This document shows, piece by piece, positions 55,922 to 64,000 of a stretch of 64,000 nt of DNA. The DNA comes from Eutypa lata (Eukaryota; Ascomycota; Sordariomycetes; Xylariales; Diatrypaceae). The position numbers and the translations under genes were made by a program. Location: the NCBI GenBank assembly GCA_022661535.1, contig JAKULF010000001.1, forward strand, positions 4,051,809 through 4,115,808, in the 5' to 3' direction. The notes under the pieces were generated by a model. It ran no database searches and was not told the DNA's origin. It saw only the letters and a list, made by a program, of their open reading frames with translations. How positions within the stretch are numbered: position 1 is the stretch's first letter; every line of letters begins with the position of its first letter.

Positions 55922-57177
55922 TGGTAGCAATCCCTTTCGGTGACGCATTTAGAACTTATACATTCAAAACCTACGCATTCAAGACGATAATTGCAAAAAG
56001 TTTTCGAAACGAAAAGTCTACCGTGAAAGGTAGTACGATTAAGTACTTGGCTCGGTAACTAAGGGAACAAAACGACTAGGTATTCGGCTCGGTAGTTAAA
56101 GAAACAAAACGACTAAGTATTCGGCTTAGTAACTAAAGAAACAAGACATCGGCGATACGATTCGTAATGATATCGAAAAAGGAACTTAAGCAACAGATCG
56201 AAAAGCTATAAGATCAAGTTAAGCAATTATTAATTAACGGAAACAAAACTGGCGATAATAAAGGAAACGAAAACGAAAACGGAATTAAAGGATCGACGAA
56301 GCTGGCTACGTACTTGGATTGAACCAGCTTTACTTTTAAGATAACCGACGAGAATTAATTACAAAGCGATAGCAATTAAAAGATGTAAAAGATCTCTTTC
56401 TAGGTAGCCTTAAAGGGTACCGGATTCCGGAACGGCGATAACGGTAAGCTCATTAAAGTCGACGAAGCTAAAATCGCGGGCATTATCATTAATAACATTA
56501 AAAGTAATCCTTTAATTATCGTCGCAAGTATTAAAAAAAAAACGAAAATATACATAATTTTAAAAAAATCGTACGAAAATTACGGCATCGAATAAAAGCT
56601 AAACTTATAAATATAATTATAATATATTAAATGAAATAAAAAATAAACGACATTAAATTACGTTATTAAATTTAAACGTTTAATTTAACGTATTATTAAA
56701 GTTAAAATATTAATAAATTTAAATTAATAATTTACGATATTCGTTTATTTAATTAAAGATATTATTAATACCGCAATTTAAAAGTTATATATTAAAGAAA
56801 TAATTCGATAAGTATTAAATACAACGATAAATTAAATATATAACGACTTTATTATCGAATTTCGAAACAAAAAAAATAATAATAATAACGATAATTATAA
56901 GATTTAAAAAAATAACAAGTTTAAATAAAGTAAAAATAATTAATTACGTTATTTTAAATACGAAAAGTATAATTATTTACGAAAAAACTATTTAAAAAAT
57001 CGAAACGAAAACGAAAACGATATATTTATTAATAACGACGAAGTTATTATTTCGATTAAAGTACTTAACTTATATAAAAAGTTAACTTACGATGTATAAA
57101 AAAATATTCGAAAGAAAAAAAAATATTAATAAAAGTAATAATAACTTTAAAATAATAATTATTTTATTATAAAAAGA

Positions 57178-57389
57178 TATTAATAATTAAAATAATAAAA
57201 AATAATAATAAAAGTAAATATAATATTCGTTAAAAAACAATAAGTCCTTAAAGCTTTTATTATATATAAATAAAATTATAAAGTTATAACTTAATTTATT
57301 TCGATTATTTAAATAAAAATCTTTACATTTAAAAAACTAATATAAATTAAGCTTTTTAATAATACTTAACCGCACTTTATATATTAATA
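57178..57389 (+). repeat. 3' LTR, fully RIPped
   Basis: Aligns without gaps, same length, to the 5' LTR. The aligned stretches I checked differ only by G-to-A and C-to-T, for example TGTCAGCAGCTGGGAT versus TATTAATAATTAAAAT. Confidence 0.85.
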
Positions 57390-58560
57390 ATAATGTTATT
57401 TATATTTTAATTTTTTAATATTTTATACTTTATTTTTTTATAATATTTAATTACTAAATCGTAATTTAATTATTAAATTATATTATTTAATTTATAACAC
57501 TTTAATTAATTATTTATAAAAATTTAAAACTTTATTTTAAATTTATAAATATTAATAAAATTCGTTGCGTTTTTATATTATATTTATATATTATTATAAT
57601 ATTATTTTTATTATTTAATTTTTAATTTTAAAATACTTTAAATAATTTTCGAATATATTAAAGTTTTTTCGAGTTTCGAATCGTTTAATTTAATTAATAC
57701 TTATCGAATAATATCGTATTTTTTATAAAAACGTAATTATAATTTTAAATTTATAAATGTTATTATTTTTAATTTATTTAATCGTTATTATAATTTATAA
57801 TAAAAAGTTAAAAATTTTAAATTAATTTTAAATACTTTTACTTTAAATAACGGCTTTAATATTATATATATTTATAATATTAATTATTAAAACGATAAAA
57901 AAAATAATAAATTATTTATTTATATTAATTTAATTTATAATTAATGCTTTTTAAAAGATTTTAAAGCTTATAAATTACGTAAAATAAATACGAAAAAAAA
58001 AAATACTTTTAAAAAAATAAATTAATATATACGCGAAAAACGAATTAAATGTAATATTTTAAAATATATACGAATAATAATTAATAACTTTTTTAATATA
58101 ATTATAACTTAATATAACGTTATAAAACTTATTTAAAATATTAATATATCGATTTTAAAAGTTATTATATAATTAAAGCTTTTATTATAAATAATATATT
58201 ACGATTTTATAAGCTTTATTAATAAATTAAAAAAATTATTAATAATAATAAAAAGTCGTTTTTTAAAAATATTAATAATATTCGTTTTAAAGTAAAAAAA
58301 AAACTTTATAAAAGCTTTATCGTTATTTAATTCTTTATTAAACGTTTTAAAAATAAAGTTTATTATTATAAGATTTAATAAAAAAATAATAACTTTAATA
58401 TAAATCGCTTTATTATTATTTTTTAAATTATACTTTATTATATAAAAATATAATAATAATATTAATAATATTTATAAAACGAATAAATTTAATATATTTT
58501 TTTTTAATTATATAAGTTAAATTATTATTAAATCGATTTTTAATCACGTTTTTATTTTAA
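57390..58560. other. RIP-degenerate AT-rich block, left part
   Basis: Extremely AT-rich. CA and TG dinucleotides are almost absent, while remaining C and G sit mostly in CG or in CT/AG. Every frame is full of TAA. Presumably an ancient transposon made unreadable by RIP; identity cannot be recovered by eye. Confidence 0.75.
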
Positions 58561-58639
58561 TTTTTAATAAAACTTTTAATTTTGCTGCGCAACAAAAGTT
58601 AATGTAGCCAGCTTAACCTTTAAAAAACCTTTGACTTAT

Positions 58640-58740
58640 TAAGATTCGAACCCAAAGGCTGCTGTACGTATAAGGCGGTCAAGCTGTCAGAACTGACCGG
58701 AGGTCATTTTGTGGCTAAGTCTTGCACCACTATTACGACC
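58640..58740 (-). repeat. tRNA-like / SINE-like module 1
   Basis: Minus strand has a near-perfect RNA polymerase III B-box (GGTTCGAATCT, plus-strand 58642-58652) and, ~65 nt upstream, an A-box-like region (GTGGTGCAAGACTTAGCC). No cloverleaf with a paired acceptor stem can be drawn, so it is not called a tRNA. Confidence 0.4.
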
Positions 58741-58769
58741 TACCCCTAAATTGTAACGCTTTTTTCTAT

Positions 58770-59400
58770 ATATATAGGTTTTGTAGGTTTATAAGCTGTA
58801 GGTCTGTAGGTCTATAAGCTGTAGGTCCTGCCACCACCTAGACCACCTAGTCAGAAGCTAGGTGGTCTACAAAAAGTAAGTTATTTAATTTTATACCTTA
58901 CTAAGCGGGATTCGAACCCAAGGGCTTCGGATTACAATTACTACATCTACAGATTTAGCCATTACACTACAGGCTCATTACACTAATCACATTAAAAACC
59001 TACACTTTATCCACCTACATATAGCTAATTCTAAAGGTAGGTAGTTAAAGCTGCCACCACCTAGGTCAGAAGCTAGGTGGTCAGCAGCTAGGTGGTCAGC
59101 AGCTAGGTAGGTGGTCAATGCAGCACCACCTAGGTTATCTAGGTCTGTAAGCTGTAGGTCTGAAGGTCTACAGGTCTGTAGGTTACCCTGTAGGTTACCC
59201 TGTAGGTTACCCTGTAGGTCTGTAAGCTGTAGGGCTGTAGGTCTGTAGGCTGTAGGTCTGTAGGCTATAGGGCTGCAGGTTGTAGGTTGTAAGGCTGTAG
59301 GTCTGTAAGTGGCTTGTAGGTCCGAAAAGTGGCTTGTAGGTCCGAAAGGTGGCTAGTAGGTCTGTAGGTCTGTAGAGCTAGGTAGAGCTAGGTCCAAAAG
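58770..59400. repeat. TAGGTCTG / CTAGGTGGT low-complexity repeat field
   Basis: Interleaved short tandem words: GTAGGTCTGTAG, CTAGGTGGTCAGCAG, and three copies of GTAGGTTACCCT near 59178-59215. CCACCACCTAGACCACCTAG and AGCTAGGTGGTC around 58832-58868 form an inverted pair. Not RIPped despite being repetitive. Confidence 0.75.
58900..58977 (-). repeat. tRNA-like / SINE-like module 2
   Basis: Minus strand has a consensus B-box (GGTTCGAATCC, plus-strand 58908-58918) and an A-box match TAGTGTAATGG (plus-strand 58959-58969). The T-arm pairs at about four of five positions; acceptor ends do not pair. Most like a tRNA-derived SINE head or tRNA pseudogene, in the same orientation as module 1 ~260 bp away. 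Confidence 0.45.
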
Positions 59401-59425
59401 GGTTAGGTATATGGACCGAAAAAGA

Positions 59426-59492
59426 GGATGCACCCAATCAGCTGCGATTATGGGCTGTATGTATGTTTTTCGAAATGGATGCACCCAATCAG
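59426..59492 (+). repeat. Direct repeat GGATGCACCCAATCAG x2
   Basis: Perfect 16-bp copies at 59426-59441 and 59477-59492, 51 bp apart, at the right edge of the un-RIPped island. Could be element ends or a paired binding site. Confidence 0.7.
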
Positions 59493-59539
59493 AAGTTGTT
59501 GTAGCAGTAAATATGTATTTTCAATGTATTTAACGGCTA

Positions 59540-61790
59540 TTTGATTACTTAAACAATAATTACGTAATTAATAACGTAGGTTAATAATATAATTAAATGG
59601 TTTAAACTTAATATAAAATAACCTTCGGTTAAAATAAATAAATATTAAGTTATTTAAAATAATTATAAAAAAAAATTAAAATATTATTATTTATAATAAT
59701 TATTATTAACTTTAATAAAAAAATATAATAAATTATAAATAAAGTTTTTTTAATTATTACGTTATAAATTTATATTTTTTATATTAATAAAAACGTTATA
59801 ATTAATATTAATTAAAAGTAAATTATTAACTTTAATAATTTTAATAAAAACTTTATAAATAAAATTAACGTTAATAATTATAACTTTAATTATAAAAAAA
59901 TTACTTTTTTATAATATTTAAATTTATATATTAACGTATAAAGTTTTTAAAACGAAATTTTTAATTTAAATTAAATTAAATATTATAAAAATATTTTTTT
60001 TAAATTTTAATAAAAATTATTATATTATAATAATAAAAATACTTTTAACGTTATTTAAAATATAATTAAAATAAAATTTAAAAATAAATAATTATACGTT
60101 ATTAATTATTTATATAATATATAAATAAAGTATTATAAATAATAAATTTATTATTTTATTAATAAAAACTTAAATTTTAATATTTAAATTATATTTTTAA
60201 TTAAAACGAATTATAAAGCTTTAAAAAATTACGTATAAAATAATAAAATAAATTTTTTAAAGTTTTAAATTAATTTTAAAAAATTATTTAATTATTAAAA
60301 AAAGAATTATAAAATTTAAGTTTTTAATAAATATATTAAAATAAAAATAAATTAAATTAAAAAAAAATAATTTAATAAAGTTTTTATATAAATTTTTATT
60401 AAATATTTAAAATAATTAAATAATTTTTATAAATTTATTTTTTTTATAATATTAATAAAGTTTAATATTAAACTTATTAATTTTAAAAAATATTATTATA
60501 ACTTTAATAAATTAATAATACGTTTAAAGTTAATTTATAAATACAAAATTTATAAAAAAATTAAAATTATAAAAAATTATTTAAAAATTAAAAAACTTTA
60601 TTTAAAAAATATATATAAGTTTTAATATTTTAAAAAAACTTAATTATAAATTATTTATATTTTTTAATAAAAAATCTTCGTTTAATTAAAGTTAAAAGTT
60701 AATTTATAAACGTTATCGTTACGATTAATAAAGTTATTTATCGTAAATAATAAAAATAAAAGTTACGATTTATTAAAAGTTATATTTAAAAGTATAATAA
60801 TAAAATAATATCTTTATAACGTCGTAATAAATTTTATTAAAAAAAAGTTAAAAAATTACAAAAGCTTTAATTTAAGCGAAAACGCGTTAATATAATAATA
60901 ATATTAAGCTTATAATTATAAATAATAACGAAAGTTATTATAATAAAAATTATTATAATATTTATATTATTATTTATTTTAAATTATATCGTTAAAACGT
61001 TTATAAAACGCTTTATAATTTTTTTACTTTAATTTTAAAATCGTTTTAATTTATTAATTTTAATAAAAAATAAACGCTTTAATTAAATTATTATATTTAA
61101 AATAATATAATTAATATTATATTTTATTTATTTTATTAAAATTATTATAAAAAGTATTATTTTTATAATAAAATTTAATAAATTTAAATAATAACTTTAA
61201 TATAAAAAAATAATAACGTTTTTTTTTTTATTAAAAATTAAATAATTAAATTAATTAATATTTATAAATTATAATATTTTATATATAAATTAATTATTTT
61301 TATTAAAACGAAAATAAATTTATTATTTATATTATAAAAAAATACATAATTATTATATTATTTAATAATTATTTTTTATTTATATTTTAATTTTTAAATA
61401 AATATCGTTTAATATATTATAATTATAATAAATAAATTATTAATTTATAATAAATAAATTATTAATTTTTAATATATTAACGAATTATTTAAATAATATT
61501 TATTAACTTTTAAAATTATTTTAAAATGTTTTATAAAAATAAATAACTTTTTTAATTTAAATATTTTAATTTATATATAACTTTACGAAAATAAATTATA
61601 AAATTAATTTAATAACGAATTATTAAATATATTTTAATAATTAATATATAATAATTAAAAATATTATATTTTATAATATAATTATTAAGTTATTTTTAAA
61701 GGTAATAAAAGTAATAAAAAATATAAAGTTATTTCGATAAAACGTTATTAAGTATTATAAAAAAGTAAGATATAAAACTTTAAAAAAACT
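59540..61790. other. RIP-degenerate AT-rich block, right part
   Basis: About 2.25 kb with the same composition as the left block: near absence of CA/TG, C and G kept mainly in CG. No readable ORF. Normal composition returns abruptly at ~61.79 kb. Confidence 0.75.
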
Positions 61791-63434
61791 AAGGTGTAAA
61801 TAGCATCACTTTAAAATAAACTAAATCACAAGAACTTCGGCCTAATGAACTAGCAATATATATCTCAAAACCAGCAGTGCATTGCCTTAAATCGGTTCTT
61901 GTCTAATAAGTGCTCAACGAGAACGGTCAATGAATGGTCCAAGACGACCTAGAGTCAACAAATCCGACTGGAAGTGGGCTGTAGCCTCAACCACCTTCGT
62001 GACGAACGAGACGCACTATTTTGCTGACTTCCCAGAAGACACCACTGAATGACATCTTCGACAACGCGAATTGACAAAAGGGAGTTTCACATCGGCAGTC
62101 GCTACCCGACGAACGAACTAATGCAAGTATTCCTTGTCCGCATGATGGCTGCTCTAACCCGTCGATTCGGGTTCGATCATTATCACCATAGCTAACCCCG
62201 GACTATGCAAGAGTAAACTGCTCCGCGATGGCCGCCGAGGGAGGTCCCCTCTTAGGTTTCGGTAAATGATCGGACGTTCGAAGGTTTTCAATTTGAACGC
62301 TTATTAGAGCTTATTATATCCCAATATCCCCGAACCTTGGCTAATAGGTAGGGAATCTGGGGGGGGGGGGCTGACACGCATAGCTACTATTTGGAAATGT
62401 GTCGAGCAACCTAGCCGGCCACAGCGCAAAGAAAGTCGAGAACAAGGTGATGGCTAAGCTAGACCAGCTTGAGCCTAGTATCGCTAGGGAATCTGTGAAC
62501 GTACGAAATGACACATGGCGTTCTAGCTTCCCTTAGTCATGTATCGACTTCACTTCTTTCTTTCTTAGATTAGAAGAACCAAAACAGTTAAACAACGCAA
62601 AATGCATTCTGTTACATATATTTCATGACAGAAGATATGCCCAAGGTATTATAGTAAAAGTTCCGAGGTGGGAGACATCTCTAGTGTAGAATCCAGAAGA
62701 AATGGTCGTCTCAACTAGGTAATGATAACAGTCAGTCATCTAATTATCGCTCACCGGTAGCTTACCTTTAGCTCCGTCCTTCTCCACACCGAGAGTCGGC
62801 ATGCACCCCGGCTGTGCCGAACGAAGAAGAGCCCTGACTAGCCAGATAACACCCCTCATCTTGGCAAAGATAGTGGCCCATCCTAGATGTCGGGTCGACG
62901 AGGCCTAAATTACGATTATACGACCACGGAGAACATGGCTGGATTAGGACTTAGCCTTGCACTTATTACTTATTGTCATAACAAACCACGCTGCCCATCC
63001 AATATGCGGTCATCCAAGAGATGTTCAGCCTCTTCCCATGAATCTTGGCGGGCCCAAAAACCTGGATAGTCGAGCCTAGCATCAGTTGTGGAGATTGAGT
63101 GCCCATGTGGCTTTCATGTCCCCAAGATAAGAATAAATCATTTACTTAATTCTTCGCCGTAATGTCACCTCGATGAATCGTCTAAAACTTCTCACCTAGC
63201 ACTAGGGTCGGCGTCAAGGTGAGGTGGGAAGGATCAATGCCTGCCCCGTGCGATCTCCCCGGCATCTATCTACGTAGGCAGGGTAGGTTAGTGGGGGCTG
63301 CAATGCACTGCAGATAAGGCAATAATATGCACTAGGGGCGCCTATATAAGAGATGATATGCCCTCCCGTCTTGGGATTGTCAACATCATCCTATCGGCTC
63401 CTGTCTCTTTGTTCCCGGCTGCGGTCTCACAACA
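61791..63434. other. Intergenic
   Basis: Normal-composition DNA without a supported gene. A GGGGGGGGGG run lies near 62362. The last few hundred bases are the asparaginase promoter; TATATAAGAGA (63342) is TATA-like. Confidence 0.45.
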
Positions 63435-64000
63435 ATGGTCTCCCTTAAGCTCCTCGCGCTCAGCCTCTCCGCCTGCCTCACGGCGGCGTCCCCGGTACCT
63501 GCCCCAGTGCCCGTGCCTGAGGCTTTCCGTCTATCAGTTCGAGACGAGACGCGTTTCAATGCCAGCCTCCCGAACATCACCATCTTCGCGACGGGCGGCA
63601 CCATCGCCGGAAGCGCAGCCACGAGCGACCAGACCACGGGCTACAACGCCGGGGCTCTCGGGGTCGATCTCCTGATCGACGCCGTCCCCGAGATATGGAA
63701 CGTCTCCAACGTGAAGGGCGTGCAGGTCGCTAACGTCGGCTCGCCCAGCATCACGCCGGCGATCCTGCTCAACTTGACCCAACAGGTCCAGCGGGCCCTA
63801 GACGACCCCTACTGCTCGGGCGTCGTCATCACCCACGGCACCGACACGCTTGAGGAATCGGCCTTCTTCCTGGATCTCACGATCCGCTCCGAAAAGCCGG
63901 TCGTCGTCGTGGGAGCCATGAGGCCCGCGACCGCCATCAGCGCCGACGGTCCCATCAACCTGCTGGAGGCTGTGACCCTCGCTGCCGACCCCAACGCGCG
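63435..64000 (+). CDS. Secreted type-II L-asparaginase (5' part, cut by window end)
   Basis: Hydrolyses L-asparagine to aspartate and ammonia outside the cell. The first 188 codons are visible and continuous, with no intron so far. A signal peptide ([20 protein letters not shown]) and a short propeptide-like region lead into the catalytic N-terminal domain: [13 protein letters not shown] with the first nucleophilic Thr, a flexible loop with Tyr (TTGYNAG), [30 protein letters not shown] with the Thr-Asp pair, and [20 protein letters not shown]. Several N-glycosylation sites (NAS, NIT, NVS, NLT). The C-terminal domain lies beyond the window. Confidence 0.92.
   Translation, partial: MVSLKLLALSLSACLTAASPVPAPVPVPEAFRLSVRDETRFNASLPNITIFATGGTIAGSAATSDQTTGYNAGALGVDLLIDAVPEIWNVSNVKGVQVANVGSPSITPAILLNLTQQVQRALDDPYCSGVVITHGTDTLEESAFFLDLTIRSEKPVVVVGAMRPATAISADGPINLLEAVTLAADPNA

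Larger units (their letters stand above)
55710..57389 (+). mobile_element. LTR retroelement, internally deleted or non-autonomous, partly RIPped
   Basis: A 1,680-bp element bounded by two 212-bp direct LTRs (55710-55921 and 57178-57389). The 5' LTR starts TGTCAGCAGCTGGGAT and ends ATATGTTAACA (TG...CA). It is flanked by GTAAT on the left and ATAAT on the right, a 5-bp target-site duplication with one G-to-A change. The internal ~1,256 bp starts TGGTAGCAATCC, a plausible tRNA primer-binding site, and is too short for gag-pol. Base change is asymmetric: the 5' LTR keeps C/G, while the 3' LTR and right internal part are converted G-to-A and C-to-T. No ORF survives. Confidence 0.85.

Noticed and set aside
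58900..58977. Functional tRNA gene on the minus strand
   Set aside because: A- and B-boxes are good but the acceptor stem does not pair, so it is only called tRNA-like.

Overview
This window comes from a filamentous ascomycete (Pezizomycotina). Genes carry several short GT-AG introns (about 50-140 nt), and several gene families are fungal: ferric reductase, PTH11/rhodopsin-like membrane proteins, DUF1996, UstYa/DUF3328, fungal P450s and a fungal CHR transporter. Long AT-rich blocks show the C-to-T/G-to-A signature of repeat-induced point mutation (RIP). The genus cannot be named from the sequence.

Layout. 1.4-15.7 kb holds accessory metabolism and surface genes: an allantoate-type MFS permease, a ferric reductase, a secreted FMN alpha-hydroxyacid dehydrogenase, a CHR (chromate-family) transporter, a rhodopsin/PTH11-like membrane protein and a secreted DUF1996 protein. 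15.7-20.4 kb is gene-poor, with one small conserved hypothetical. 20.4-43.4 kb is the most interesting part, a probable fungal RiPP (dikaritin-type) biosynthetic cluster. It has a tiny secreted precursor gene encoding two near-identical 20-residue repeats that each end in the hexapeptide VIYPDY (25.3-25.6 kb), three UstYa/DUF3328 oxidase genes (26.7-30.1 kb), an O-methyltransferase, two P450s, a second PTH11-like protein, a MATE exporter and a BBE-type FAD oxidase. A decayed ORF and two copies of a ~200-bp repeat lie within it. 44.4-48.7 kb holds two housekeeping genes, a GGA-type VHS/GAT/GAE adaptor and the rRNA-modification enzyme TSR3, which bound the accessory region on the right. 50-55 kb contains two divergent G-domain (AIG1-like) paralogues, each with a premature stop, and a broken beta-propeller remnant. 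55.7-61.8 kb is a RIP-mutated repeat block. It contains one LTR element with a 212-bp LTR pair and a 5-bp target duplication, and an un-RIPped island with tRNA-like modules. The window ends inside a secreted type-II L-asparaginase gene.

How the genes may work together (inference). The precursor would enter the secretory pathway and be cut at the dibasic site and/or the lysine before VIYPDY. The HxxHC-type UstYa proteins would oxidatively cyclise the Tyr-containing core, the methyltransferase, P450s and FAD oxidase would decorate it, and the MATE pump would export it. No zinc-cluster regulator or dedicated peptidase was seen in the window.
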